Notes: generated by a model from the letters alone, not told the origin. A stretch of 64,000 nucleotides of DNA from Pontibacter sp. Tf4 (GCF_014212495.1 NZ_JACKZC010000009.1:62001-126000); one strand, 5' to 3'. Shown: positions 27,856-37,616, counted from the first letter of the stretch. Translations and numbers: made by a program.

Positions 27856-27933
27856 TTTCTTAAATCGTAATATTTGTAAAGCAGCGTACGAATACCTATA
27901 GTTCCTGCTCTTGTACCTTAGCAACTTACTATA

Positions 27934-30900
27934 ATGCCATATATACCTAACAGGCAAACTTCAGAACACTTACCGATACAGGGCAATGCACTGCTGCAGG
28001 TGCTGGTACAGTTCCACGAGCCGGGCACGCTGCTTATAGTTGCATCGCAGGCCGGACAGGTGCTGGCTGTCAATGCCCCGGCTGCCGCTCTTGGTGCAAT
28101 GTCTTCGGGCAACAACCTCTGCAAGCTGCTGGGCATCCCTGAAAAAAAGCTGCAAACCCACACCCACGGTAAGCTGAAAGCAGGTAGTGAGAACTATAGT
28201 TACACGATCAAACCGGTAGAGTACGACGAGACATCTTTTCTGTGTGTGGAACTAACACCGCAAACCGCCGATCCGGGCAGGGTGGAGATAGATGATGACA
28301 GCTATCATAACGTGTTCGAAAACAGCACCGAGCCCCTTTTTATAGTTGATGAGGACGGCACTTTTGTAGATGTTAACGAAAAGGCACTACGCATGGCCGA
28401 CCGCAAAAAAAACAGCCTGGTTGGCCAGACCATTTACAACAGCTTTAACCTGAACCTGTTTGAGCGGGTAACCTTAAAAAAACAACTGCAACAGGTAATG
28501 GCCGGCGAGCCACAGCGGTTTGAGTGGTGGATACAGGACAGCACCCACGACCTGCTTCCCATCGAGATATCGTTGCGCAAAGGCTGTTTTAAAGGCGATG
28601 AGCGCATATTTGGCTCTGCTAAAAACCTGTACGAGGTGGTAGGCACCGAGCAGGATGTACGTTTCCGTAACCGGCAGCTTGAATTTGTAAATAACCTGAT
28701 CACCAACCTGTCGGTGGCTGGCAGCCAGCAGGATGTACTGAAATATACCCTGGAGGAGCTGCTGGACAAAAGCGATCTGACCTGTGGCTGTGTGTACACT
28801 TACACCCAGAGTACCGGCCTGGCAGAACTCGCTTACTCGGCCGGCGATGCCAAGGGCATGCAACACCCGGCAGAGCTCCGGATAGCTCCTGCCCTTGCCC
28901 GCCAACTGACAGGACAGGATAAAAGGCGTGCACTTACCACCCTTACCCGGCAACTTTCGGCCCATTTCGAGCTTGAGCTGACGATAGTACCCGTTACCTC
29001 CGACGAAAAACTGCTGGCTGTATTGCTGTTCTGGCCGGGCGGCAGCAGCCACATGACTCCTTCCTTTACAGCACTGCTGGACTTTGTCGGCTCTGCCATT
29101 GGCAACTATATCTCGCGGCACGAGCTCATGATGCAGCTTTCGCACAGCGAAGATAAATACAAAATGCTGTTTGATGCATCGTACGACGCCATACTGGTAT
29201 TTAAGGACGGCCGCGTAATTGATTGTAACGAAAAAGCCCTGCAGTACTTCCGCTGCAAACGCGAAGACCTGGTCAGCGCTACGCCTATGGATTTCTCGCC
29301 GGAGTTTCAGGCAGATGGCATGCGCTCCAGCGAAAAAACGGCACAACTCATGGAGCAGGTACTAACAACAGGTGTACCGGTAACCGTAGAGTGGCAGAAC
29401 ATCCGGAAGGATGGTACATTTGTAGAATCGGAGATAAATCTGAACCGCCTGATGCTGAACGGCGAGTATTATGTGCAGGCTTTTAAGCGCGACATTACCC
29501 AGCGCAAACAGATGCAGCAGGCGAAGCGCCGCGAAGAAGTAGCGCAGGAGTCGATGTTGCAGTTCCGGAACTTCCTGGATAAAGTGAACCTGGTACACTA
29601 TAGCCTGGATGTGGAGGGCAATATCACGTTTGCCAACAACTTCTTCCTGAAGTATGTGGAGTATGAATACGATGAGCTGATAGGCCAGAATTTTTACGAG
29701 TTGCTGGTACCCGAACACGAACGCGAGCAGCGCCTGCAAGACCTGAAACACACCATTGCTACCCGGCACTTAAACACTTACTACGAGCGCAACATTGTTA
29801 CCAAATCGGGACAGCTGAAGACGCTGCGCTGGAACTGCATGCTGGAATACGGACCTGATGGCGAAGTAGTGAGCATAACCAGTGTTGGTAAGGACATGAC
29901 CGACAAGCGTATCGCGATGGAAGCGCTGAAGGATAACAAAATACGCCTACAGGACCTGTTCGACAATGCGCACGACCTTATCCAGAATATTTCGGTAGAC
30001 AACAAGTTCATATTTGTGAACAAAGCCTGGAAAGACCGCCTGGGCTATACCGACAAAGACATTGAATCGCTGACGCTGAACGACATAGTGCACCCGTACT
30101 ATAAGGCCAAGCTGATCTACCAGCTGCGCAATCTGTACAAAGGCGAAAATGTAAACAAGATCGAAACGGTTTTCCTGACCAAGGCCGGCAAGCCCGTGCA
30201 CCTGATCGGGAGTATAACCTGTAGCTGGCAGGACGACCGCCCGGTTGCCACCCGCGCCATTCTGCACGACATTACAGACCGCATCAAGGCAGAGCGTTTA
30301 CAGAAAGTATACTATAGTATTGCCAACCTTGCTATCAGCAGTAAGGACCTTAACTCGCTTTACAGCGCCATCCACCGCGAGCTGAGCAAGATCATCGAAA
30401 CGCGCAACATCTACATCGCCCTCTGCGACAACGAACATAGTTACCTGCAGTTTGCATACCTCGTAGATCAGTTTATTGATAAAACAGCAACAGCGCAGCG
30501 AACAAGGCCTTTCTCGAATGGGTTGTCAGAATACATTATCCAGACAGGCAAGCCGCTGTACATGCAGAAACAGGAGCTGCTGGACCTGGCAGAACGTGAA
30601 AACCTGACTATTCGTGGCTCGGTTCCGGAAGTGATCCTGTGCTCCCCGCTTGCTATCGGCGACCGTATCATTGGCGTTATTACGCTGCAGGACTACCAGA
30701 ATCCGGATGCTTACGTGCACACCGATATCGAGATCCTGCACTTTATATCGAACCAGGTGGCGCTTGCCATTGAACGTAAGCGTAACGAGGAACAGATAAA
30801 TAACCAGAACGCCAAGCTTAACGCCATTTTCGAAAGCGGTACGCACCACATGTGGTCATTGAACCGCAACTTCGAGCTTACCTCCTTTAACCGCAACTTT

Positions 30901-33135
30901 GCTTCGTCGTTCGAGCAGCGGTCGGGTAAAAACCTGGAGCTGTTTACCAGCCTGACTGAAAGCCACCTGGTAGATAACCATGAACTTAGCGTTGATTTCT
31001 GGCTGCAGAAGTACACAGATGCCTTTAACGGAAAACCCCAACATTTTGAGGTACACCTGCAAAGCCCGGAAAGCTGGCGCGAAGTATTCCTGAACCCGAT
31101 CTACCTCGAAGACGGGACCTTTGAAGAAGTATCTGGTATAGCCCTCGACATCACAGATAAAAAACGCTCGCAGCTGGCACTGGCCCAGAACGAGGAGAAG
31201 TTCCGTACTATTTTCGAATCGTTCCAGGACGTGTATTACCGTACTTCACTGCAGGGTCCGCTGGAACTGGTGAGCCCGTCGGTAAGGCAGGTATTGGGCT
31301 ATACCGAAGAAGAGGTACTCGGCAAAGACATTACGTTCCTGTATGTGTATCCTGAAGAAAGGAAGCGCATGCAGCAGTTTGTGAAGGACCAGAAAGTTAT
31401 CCGGAACTATGAGATACAGATGTACCGCAAGGACGGCAGCCAGATTACTGTGCTCGCCGATGCCCGCCTGAAGTATGACGAGAATGGCAAGCCGGTAGCG
31501 CTGGAAGGTGTAATACGCGACGTAACGGAGCTTAAACGCACCCAGATCGAGTTGCTGGAAGCCAAGGAAGAAGCTGAACACCTGCTGAAAGCCAAAACAC
31601 AGTTCCTGGCAAACATGAGCCACGAGCTGCGCACCCCGATGAATGGCATCATCGGTATGATCGACCTGCTGAGCCACATCAACACTGACCCCGAACAGCA
31701 GGAATATATTGATACGCTGCGCAAGTCGTCGGATGCGCTACTGGCTATACTGAACGATATCCTGGACCTGAGCAAGATACAGGCCGGCAAACTGGTACTG
31801 CACGAAGGCAGTGTAGACCTGCACGACACGCTGGGCAAGATACACTCGCTGTTTGCCAACCGTGCCCAGCAGAAGGACCTTACTTTTACCTTTAACATAG
31901 CCGATAACACACCACGCTACGTGCTTACCGATGAGACTCGCCTGCTGCAGGTATTGTCGAACCTCACCTCGAACGCCATTAAATTTACCAATGCCGGCGA
32001 GGTAAGCATATCCGTAAACAGTGAGCTGATCAACAAAAAAACGGAAGAATACATGCTGCATGTGCGGGTAAAAGATTCCGGTATAGGTATCAGCCCCGAA
32101 GACCAGCAGCTGTTGTTCACCGACTTTACACAGCTCGATAACTCCTCTACCAAAACTTTTGGTGGCACCGGCCTGGGCCTTGCCATTTCGCGGCAGCTCA
32201 CCCACATTATGGGCGGCGAAATTGGTGTGGAATCGAAAGAGAATGACGGCAGCACCTTCTGGTTTAAGATAAAAGTACGCAAAGCTGACGATGCCGCCGT
32301 TAAAGAACAGCAGCTACGCCTGCAGGAGCAGAATGCCGAAGTAGAAGTGCTCGAAAACAGCCCGTATGTGCTGCTGGTAGACGATAACCAGATAAACCAG
32401 AAAGTAGCACAAAAGCAGCTGGAACGCCTGAACTGCCGCACCGACATCGCCTCGAATGGTTTTGAGGCCATAGAGCTGGCTACTACGCACAACTATAACA
32501 TCATTTTTATGGACATACAAATGCCCGAGATGGATGGTGTTACGGCCACAAAGCACATCAAGGAAAAGCTAAAAAATGCCTGCCCGCCTATAGTGGCCAT
32601 GACAGCTTACTCGATGAAGGATGATGCCGACAAGTTTATGGGCCAGGGCATGGATGACTATGTATCGAAACCGGTGAAGAGCAAAGACCTGCTGGCCGTG
32701 ATCAGTAAATGGGAAAAGCCTGAGTGGTATGGCAAGCAAACGCTTGAAGACAGCACCCCCGAAGGCACCCAAAACACAGCCCCGGAAGGAGAAGGACAAG
32801 CTATTATAAATGAAGAAGTTGTAGAACAGCTGAAGCAGATCGGTGGCGAAGAATTTACAAGGCAACTGTACGAAGAATTTGAGCAGGAAGCCGCTGAATT
32901 GCTGGAGGAGGCCAAAAAAGAACTGCAGACACAACATTACAAGAGTATTTTAAGTACATTGCATCAGCTAAAAGGAACCGGCTTTACGTTAGGTATAAAC
33001 CAACTTGCCGAACTAGCCAAACAGCTGGAGCACGACATTAAACAAGACAAGTTCGAGAGCGTGCATGATAACTTTGAAAAGCTGTTAGAACAGTACGAGA
33101 ACTATCGTAAAACTTATAAAGAAATCATCATCTAA
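27934..33135 (+). CDS. Cytoplasmic multi-PAS/GAF hybrid histidine kinase with receiver and Hpt domains
   Basis: 1733 residues, no membrane helix or signal peptide. PAS-like domains lie at about 120-235, 405-525, 545-660, 670-785, 965-1080 and 1090-1205. GAF-like domains cover about 250-395 and 790-945. HisKA has NMSHELRTP with His1230. The ATPase part shows LTSNAIKF, DSGIGI and GGTGLGL. A receiver domain has its phospho-aspartate at about D1527, and a C-terminal Hpt domain carries LHQLKGTG with His1677. It is a complete phosphorelay in one chain, sensing a cytosolic signal. A single-domain response regulator follows 9 nt later and is the obvious final acceptor. The ligand is unknown. Confidence 0.93.
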   Translation: MPYIPNRQTSEHLPIQGNALLQVLVQFHEPGTLLIVASQAGQVLAVNAPAAALGAMSSGNNLCKLLGIPEKKLQTHTHGKLKAGSENYSYTIKPVEYDETSFLCVELTPQTADPGRVEIDDDSYHNVFENSTEPLFIVDEDGTFVDVNEKALRMADRKKNSLVGQTIYNSFNLNLFERVTLKKQLQQVMAGEPQRFEWWIQDSTHDLLPIEISLRKGCFKGDERIFGSAKNLYEVVGTEQDVRFRNRQLEFVNNLITNLSVAGSQQDVLKYTLEELLDKSDLTCGCVYTYTQSTGLAELAYSAGDAKGMQHPAELRIAPALARQLTGQDKRRALTTLTRQLSAHFELELTIVPVTSDEKLLAVLLFWPGGSSHMTPSFTALLDFVGSAIGNYISRHELMMQLSHSEDKYKMLFDASYDAILVFKDGRVIDCNEKALQYFRCKREDLVSATPMDFSPEFQADGMRSSEKTAQLMEQVLTTGVPVTVEWQNIRKDGTFVESEINLNRLMLNGEYYVQAFKRDITQRKQMQQAKRREEVAQESMLQFRNFLDKVNLVHYSLDVEGNITFANNFFLKYVEYEYDELIGQNFYELLVPEHEREQRLQDLKHTIATRHLNTYYERNIVTKSGQLKTLRWNCMLEYGPDGEVVSITSVGKDMTDKRIAMEALKDNKIRLQDLFDNAHDLIQNISVDNKFIFVNKAWKDRLGYTDKDIESLTLNDIVHPYYKAKLIYQLRNLYKGENVNKIETVFLTKAGKPVHLIGSITCSWQDDRPVATRAILHDITDRIKAERLQKVYYSIANLAISSKDLNSLYSAIHRELSKIIETRNIYIALCDNEHSYLQFAYLVDQFIDKTATAQRTRPFSNGLSEYIIQTGKPLYMQKQELLDLAERENLTIRGSVPEVILCSPLAIGDRIIGVITLQDYQNPDAYVHTDIEILHFISNQVALAIERKRNEEQINNQNAKLNAIFESGTHHMWSLNRNFELTSFNRNFASSFEQRSGKNLELFTSLTESHLVDNHELSVDFWLQKYTDAFNGKPQHFEVHLQSPESWREVFLNPIYLEDGTFEEVSGIALDITDKKRSQLALAQNEEKFRTIFESFQDVYYRTSLQGPLELVSPSVRQVLGYTEEEVLGKDITFLYVYPEERKRMQQFVKDQKVIRNYEIQMYRKDGSQITVLADARLKYDENGKPVALEGVIRDVTELKRTQIELLEAKEEAEHLLKAKTQFLANMSHELRTPMNGIIGMIDLLSHINTDPEQQEYIDTLRKSSDALLAILNDILDLSKIQAGKLVLHEGSVDLHDTLGKIHSLFANRAQQKDLTFTFNIADNTPRYVLTDETRLLQVLSNLTSNAIKFTNAGEVSISVNSELINKKTEEYMLHVRVKDSGIGISPEDQQLLFTDFTQLDNSSTKTFGGTGLGLAISRQLTHIMGGEIGVESKENDGSTFWFKIKVRKADDAAVKEQQLRLQEQNAEVEVLENSPYVLLVDDNQINQKVAQKQLERLNCRTDIASNGFEAIELATTHNYNIIFMDIQMPEMDGVTATKHIKEKLKNACPPIVAMTAYSMKDDADKFMGQGMDDYVSKPVKSKDLLAVISKWEKPEWYGKQTLEDSTPEGTQNTAPEGEGQAIINEEVVEQLKQIGGEEFTRQLYEEFEQEAAELLEEAKKELQTQHYKSILSTLHQLKGTGFTLGINQLAELAKQLEHDIKQDKFESVHDNFEKLLEQYENYRKTYKEIII

Positions 33136-33144
33136 CCTACACCT

Positions 33145-33525
33145 ATGGCAGAGACCAAGACAATCTTGATAGCAGAGGATAGCTCTGTAATTCTGAACCT
33201 GACAAAAAAGATCCTGGAACTGCAGAACTACAAAATCCTGACCGCTAAGAACGGCGGTGAAGTGATTAAAACTGTAGAGAACAACAAGATCGACGCGATC
33301 CTGATGGACCTGAACATCCCGATCAAAAACGGAATGGACTGTACCCGTGAGATTCGCGCGAGCAAAAACAAAGATATCGCCAGTATTCCGATTATAGCGG
33401 TAACAGGCAACGCCAACAACTATAGCATGGAAGACTTTAAGGAGGCCGGCATCAACGCTTACCTGCCTAAGCCACTTGACTTCGACATGCTGGTGCAAAC
33501 CGTAAAAGAGTACACTGCCAAGTAA
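33145..33525 (+). CDS. Single-domain CheY-like response regulator
   Basis: 126 residues, one receiver domain only: ILIAEDSS with the acidic pocket at 10-11, AILMDLNIP with phospho-acceptor Asp55, the switch threonine in AVTGNA and the lysine in YLPKPLD. It follows the 1733-residue hybrid kinase by 9 nt and abuts the next start, so it is probably phosphorylated by the Hpt domain of that kinase. With no DNA-binding domain, its output is likely by protein contact. The 90-residue protein next door is a candidate partner. Confidence 0.93.
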   Translation: MAETKTILIAEDSSVILNLTKKILELQNYKILTAKNGGEVIKTVENNKIDAILMDLNIPIKNGMDCTREIRASKNKDIASIPIIAVTGNANNYSMEDFKEAGINAYLPKPLDFDMLVQTVKEYTAK

Positions 33526-33798
33526 ATGGAGCTGAAGTACACGCGGCCTTTCTTAAACAAGCTGGAGGATATTTTTGCAGAGTCGGATTTTGTGCTGCGT
33601 TACGAAAAGGGCAACTTTAAAGCCGGCTACTGTGTGCTGAAGGATATGAAAGTGGCTGTGGTAAACAAATACTATAGCCTGGAAGGCAAAGTAAACTGCC
33701 TGTACGATATCCTGCGCACGGTGTCGCTGGACGAAAGCCGCCTGAGCGACAAAAACCGGCAACTATACCACGATATCCGAAACCAGGAAGAAAAGTAA
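33526..33798 (+). CDS. Small conserved hypothetical protein in the phosphorelay operon
   Basis: 90 residues. The ATG begins immediately after the TAA of the response regulator, and the next gene begins immediately after its own TAA, so expression is tightly coupled. It is soluble, mixed alpha/beta, with KVAVVNKYYSLEGKVNCLYDIL as the most conserved-looking section (cited here only as the region near 41-62). No known domain recognised. Context suggests a role with the CheY-like protein or with the hydrolase downstream. Confidence 0.72.
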   Translation: MELKYTRPFLNKLEDIFAESDFVLRYEKGNFKAGYCVLKDMKVAVVNKYYSLEGKVNCLYDILRTVSLDESRLSDKNRQLYHDIRNQEEK

Positions 33799-34560
33799 TT
33801 GAAAGTAACACTGTTAGGTACGGGAACCTCGCAGGGTGTGCCTGTGATCGGGTGCAACTGCGAGGTTTGCCGTTCTGTAGACTATCGCGACAAACGCCTG
33901 CGCGTATCGGTGCACCTGCAGGTTAACGGCAAAAGCTTCATCATTGACTCCGGCCCCGACTTCCGGCAGCAGGCCCTGCGCGAGCGTATCCGAACGCTGG
34001 ACGCCCTGATCTTTACCCACGAGCACAAAGACCACACTGCCGGCCTCGACGATATCCGGGCCTACAATTTCAGTCAGCACAAAGACATGCCGCTGTATGG
34101 CGAAGAGCGTGTGCTGGAACAACTGAAGCGCGAGTTTGCCTACATCTTTTCGGGTGTGCAGTATCCGGGCATCCCCAGAGTGCAGCTGAACCCTATTGCC
34201 GAAGACCCTTTTACTATTGACGGAGTTGAATTTATCCCGATCCGGGTAAAACACTATAAACTTCCGGTGCTTGGCTACCGTGTCGGCGACTTTACCTACA
34301 TCACCGATGCCAATTTTATTTCGGAAGAAGAAATGGACAAGGTGCGCGGCTCAAAAGTTATAGTTCTCGGTGCCTTGCGTAAAGAACCCCACATCTCCCA
34401 CTTCTCGCTACAGGAGGCTATAGATGTGCTTACCGAACTAAAACCAGAAAAGGCCTACCTCACCCACATCAGCCACCTGATGGGCCTGCACCACGAAGTA
34501 GAAAAAGAACTACCAGACTTTATACGCCTCGGTTACGACGGCCTGCAGATCGAGCTATAG
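33799..34560 (+). CDS. PhnP-like metallo-beta-lactamase-fold hydrolase
   Basis: 253 residues from a TTG that directly follows the TAA of the previous gene. No ATG lies near enough, and the first residues (KVTLLGTGTSQGVPVIGC) are the family opening. GCNCEVC (18-24) gives three cysteines like the structural zinc site of PhnP. THEHKDH (73-79) is the HxHxDH metal motif. Family members are cyclic phosphodiesterases of the RNase Z/PhnP group. Translational coupling with signalling genes is notable, but the function may be housekeeping. Confidence 0.88.
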   Translation: MKVTLLGTGTSQGVPVIGCNCEVCRSVDYRDKRLRVSVHLQVNGKSFIIDSGPDFRQQALRERIRTLDALIFTHEHKDHTAGLDDIRAYNFSQHKDMPLYGEERVLEQLKREFAYIFSGVQYPGIPRVQLNPIAEDPFTIDGVEFIPIRVKHYKLPVLGYRVGDFTYITDANFISEEEMDKVRGSKVIVLGALRKEPHISHFSLQEAIDVLTELKPEKAYLTHISHLMGLHHEVEKELPDFIRLGYDGLQIEL

Positions 34561-34695
34561 TTTGTAAGTGTATTTTGTATTTCGTTTTTAGTGTTTCGGG
34601 TTAGTATTGGCTAAAATCGTGATTCTTACTTTACTTCTCTACTTTACCATCGAAACACTAAACACGACACACGAACTATAGTCATTAAAAAAAGC

Positions 34696-34765
34696 GTAAT
34701 TCGTAATTCGTAATTCGTAATTCGTAATTCGTAATTCGTAATTCGTAATTCGTAATTCGTAATTC
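34696..34765 (+). repeat. Ten perfect tandem copies of GTAATTC (7 bp)
   Basis: 70 nt of an exact heptanucleotide array ending 7 nt before the GTG start of the NFACT gene. Seven is not a multiple of three, but the array is outside the frame. Copy-number change would alter spacing in the promoter or leader. Scattered GTAATTC-like words also occur near 44875-44905. Confidence 0.95.
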
Positions 34766-34772
34766 TAAAAAA

Positions 34773-36344
34773 GTGCATCAGAACTACCATTTTATTCAGC
34801 ATCTATCCGCCAGGCTAAAGCAGGAGTTGGTGGGCATGGAAGTTGTTACCTGTTTCAGCCAGAATAAGGATGAACTGGTGATAGGCTTTGCAGCTGGCGA
34901 AAAGGAGTTCTACATACGTGCAGCTTTAACAGCACACTTTTCTGCACTATCGTTTCCGGATGACTTTAAGCGGGCACGGGCGAACAGCGTAAACCTGTTT
35001 AAGCAGATGATCGGGCAGAAAGTGCAGGATGTGGTACAGCACCGCAACGAGCGCAGCTTTTACCTGCAACTCACCGACGACATGCTGTTGCTGTTTAAGC
35101 TGTTTGGTAACCGCTCTAACATTGTGCTGTACCAGCATGGCGAACCTTTGCACCTGTTCCATAAAAAGTTTGCTGCCGATGCCGAACTGAACCCACTGGA
35201 GATGCACCGCCAGCTACCCCAGAACTATAGCGCTTTTGAAGCGGCTGATGGTAACCTGCGCAAACTATACCCAACCTTTGGCGAACTGCCAGCCGAGTAC
35301 CTGGAAGAGCGAAACTATAGTTCGGCCACGCTGAAAGAAAAATGGGAACTGGTGCAGGACGTACTGGAGCAGTTAGATAATCCGGAGGCTTACTACATTA
35401 TAAGGTACAAAGGCAAACTACGGCTGTCGTTGTTGCCAATGGGCGAAGTAGTCTATAGTTACCCGGACCCGCTGGAGGCCCTGAACAACTATACCCGCCT
35501 GTATTTATCGGAGACCGGTTTTACGCAGCAGTACGAACAGGCAAAACAGCAGCTCACCAAAAGATTAAACGGCTCCCAAACGGTACTGGAACAAGCTACC
35601 CAGCAACTACAGGAAATGCGCGGCAACCGATCCTATTCTCAGACAGCGGATATTCTGATGGCTAACCTGACCAACATTCCGCCACAGGCTGAAGAAGTAG
35701 AGCTCTACGATTTTTATACCGACCAGAACCGCACCTTTAAGCTAAAACGCAACGAAACGCCGCAAAAGCAGGCCGAGAAACTATACCGCAAAGCCAAAAA
35801 CCAACATCTCGAAATTCAGCAACTGGAAGAGAAAGCGGAGCGGAAAATGGAAGAGATCATTCTGCTGGAATCTGCAATGCAAGCCCTGGCCGAAGTAAAG
35901 AACTATAAGGAACTGAAACTATACCTGCGCGAACACGCTCATCTTCTGTCATCTAAAAAGCAGGCGCAGCAACAGTCGCCATTCCGGGTGTTTGAAACCG
36001 AAGGCTTTAAAATTCTGGTAGGCAAAAGCTCGCAGAACAACGACGAACTGACCCAGCGCCACACCTATAAAGACGACCTGTGGCTGCATGCCAAAGATGT
36101 GTCGGGCTCGCATGTAGTAATAAAGCACCAGGCTGGCAAAACGATACCAACTACGGTGCTGGAGAAAGCCGCGCAACTGGCTGCCTATTACTCCAAACGC
36201 AAGCAGGATTCGCTTTGCCCGGTTATCTACACACCTAAAAAGTGGGTGCGGAAAGCAAAGGGTGCGCCGGCCGGAGCAGTTATAGTTGAGCGCGAAAAAG
36301 TGTTGCTGGTAAAACCTGAAAATCCTTTCGAGAAAAGAAAATAG
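34773..36344 (+). CDS. rqcH: RqcH/NFACT-family ribosome quality control protein
   Basis: 523 residues from a GTG start (MHQNYHFIQHLS). The NFACT-N domain covers about 1-250, a coiled coil about 255-390 (repeated QLTKRLNG, QLEEKAERKMEEI) and the NFACT-R (DUF814) domain about 405-515, with DDLWLHAKDVSGSHVVIK as its signature. RqcH/Rqc2 proteins bind split 50S-nascent chain complexes and add alanine tails that mark stalled products. The GTG is preceded 7 nt upstream by a perfect 10 x 7-bp array, which is unusual for a housekeeping gene. A terminator overlaps the stop. Confidence 0.9.
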   Translation: MHQNYHFIQHLSARLKQELVGMEVVTCFSQNKDELVIGFAAGEKEFYIRAALTAHFSALSFPDDFKRARANSVNLFKQMIGQKVQDVVQHRNERSFYLQLTDDMLLLFKLFGNRSNIVLYQHGEPLHLFHKKFAADAELNPLEMHRQLPQNYSAFEAADGNLRKLYPTFGELPAEYLEERNYSSATLKEKWELVQDVLEQLDNPEAYYIIRYKGKLRLSLLPMGEVVYSYPDPLEALNNYTRLYLSETGFTQQYEQAKQQLTKRLNGSQTVLEQATQQLQEMRGNRSYSQTADILMANLTNIPPQAEEVELYDFYTDQNRTFKLKRNETPQKQAEKLYRKAKNQHLEIQQLEEKAERKMEEIILLESAMQALAEVKNYKELKLYLREHAHLLSSKKQAQQQSPFRVFETEGFKILVGKSSQNNDELTQRHTYKDDLWLHAKDVSGSHVVIKHQAGKTIPTTVLEKAAQLAAYYSKRKQDSLCPVIYTPKKWVRKAKGAPAGAVIVEREKVLLVKPENPFEKRK

Positions 36345-36375
36345 CCGTAACTCGTTAAAGCTACGGCTATTAAAA
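36340..36375. terminator. Terminator at the end of the RqcH gene
   Basis: AATAGCCGTA/TACGGCTATT, a 10-bp stem with a 12-nt loop. The stop codon lies inside the first arm, and the tRNA-Leu gene converges on it from the other side. Confidence 0.85.
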
Positions 36376-36377
36376 TG

Positions 36378-36460
36378 TGCGCGCGGGGAGATTCGAACTC
36401 CCACACCCGTAGGGCACCACCCCCTCAAGATGGCGTGTCTACCAGTTTCACCACGTGCGC
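36378..36460 (-). tRNA. tRNA-Leu (anticodon GAG)
   Basis: Full cloverleaf on the minus strand: acceptor GCGCACG, D-arm with GGTAGAC, anticodon stem CCATC/GGTGG around loop TTGAGGG (anticodon GAG), a long variable arm as expected for leucine, and T-arm GGGAG/CTCCC. The acceptor stem has one A-C mismatch (position 5 with 68). CCA is not encoded. Confidence 0.95.
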
Positions 36461-36476
36461 AGGTAAAAGTAGGATG

Positions 36477-36508
36477 CAAAAGTAAACAGCTCTCCGCACA
36501 TATCCAAA
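36477..36508 (-). promoter_or_regulatory. Promoter of tRNA-Leu
   Basis: On the minus strand, TTTG, a 20-nt spacer, then TACTTTTG: a textbook Bacteroidota -33/-7 pair about 17 nt before the tRNA 5' end. The box matches those of the tRNA-Lys genes. Confidence 0.82.
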
Positions 36509-36854
36509 TCCATCTTCAGGTTAAATAAACAAAGATTTAAGGCAATAGCAGCGGCTTAAAAACTAATACCTCTCCTGCTCATACGTATCGTTTAAGTGCA
36601 ATAACTACAGGCAACAGCAACTATAGTTTGCGGTCAATTTTTCAATCCTGAAACAAAGCTGATTTTATAGAACTATTTTCTTTATTCTGGTTGTTGCAAA
36701 TCAAGCACACTGCTATTTAAGGTATTCGGCTTATAAACTATAGTTAAATCTCGCGGGCAATGTTAGGACTTTAAACAGATTGCGCGTAACTTTAAAGCGG
36801 AAGCTTTTTTAAGCAACAACAGATCAGCACAAAGGTAAAAGTACAAAAGAGTAT
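36509..36854. other. Gene-free spacer before the ABC transporter genes
   Basis: About 346 nt, AT-rich, with two ACTATAGTT palindromes. I see no open frame, hairpin of note or clear TAnnTTTG box. It probably holds the promoter and leader of the ABC ATPase gene at 36855. Confidence 0.5.
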
Positions 36855-37616
36855 ATGAGTATAGCGATAAAAGGATTAACAAAGACATTTGGCAAGAAAC
36901 AAGTGCTACAGGATCTAGACCTGACCATAGAAGCCGGCCAATGCTACTGTTTACTGGGCAAGAACGGAATTGGCAAAAGCACTTTCCTGAATGCTATACT
37001 TGATCTGATAAAGGCAGACAGCGGCAGCATCAGCCTTTTTGGGAAGGATTATGCTACCAGTGCCCTGGAAGTAAAGCATAACCTGGGCGCTCTGTGCGAA
37101 GACAACCCGCTGATAGAAGAATTTACCGGCCTCGAGTACCTGAACTTTGTAGCCAAACTATACCACCTGCCAACCGCCGAAGCTGCCGAACGCATCAAAA
37201 GCCTGACCAATTACTTTTTCACAGACCAGGAGTCGCTGCACAAGAACATTGCCGGCTATTCTACAGGCATGAAGAAAAAAATAGGCATTGCCGCAGCTAT
37301 TCTGCATAAACCACAAGTACTGATCCTGGATGAGCCGTTCACGGGCCTGGACCCGATCGCGGCACAGCTACTGGTAAAACTTATCCGCAACTACTCTACG
37401 CCAAACCGCGTGGTGCTTATTTCGTCGCATGACCTAAACTATGTTGAGCGCATTGCCACACACATTGGTGTACTGAACGATGGACAACTGATGTATAACG
37501 GCACCTTGCAGGAGTTTACCATGAACGGCGAAAACCTGATAGACCAGGCGCTGTTCCAGTTGCTTACCCCGCACCACCAAACCGCCGAAGCCGACTTCGA
37601 GTGGATGATCAACTAA
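36855..37616 (+). CDS. ABC transporter ATP-binding protein
   Basis: 253 residues. Walker A is GKNGIGKST (35-43). The signature is YSTGMKKK (135-142), the STGMK variant common in ABC-2 exporters. Walker B is VLILDEP (155-161), followed by the D-loop FTGLD, and the H-loop is SSHD (191-194). The ATPase should drive the membrane protein encoded next (37698-39056), after an 81-nt spacer that holds a GTTAGAAAGTT-type repeat. The substrate is unknown. Family-3 ATPases of this kind usually export drugs, lipids or small peptides. Confidence 0.93.
   Translation: MSIAIKGLTKTFGKKQVLQDLDLTIEAGQCYCLLGKNGIGKSTFLNAILDLIKADSGSISLFGKDYATSALEVKHNLGALCEDNPLIEEFTGLEYLNFVAKLYHLPTAEAAERIKSLTNYFFTDQESLHKNIAGYSTGMKKKIGIAAAILHKPQVLILDEPFTGLDPIAAQLLVKLIRNYSTPNRVVLISSHDLNYVERIATHIGVLNDGQLMYNGTLQEFTMNGENLIDQALFQLLTPHHQTAEADFEWMIN

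Noticed and set aside
34696-34765. Possible CRISPR array
   Set aside because: The unit is only 7 bp and there are no spacers; it is a simple tandem repeat.
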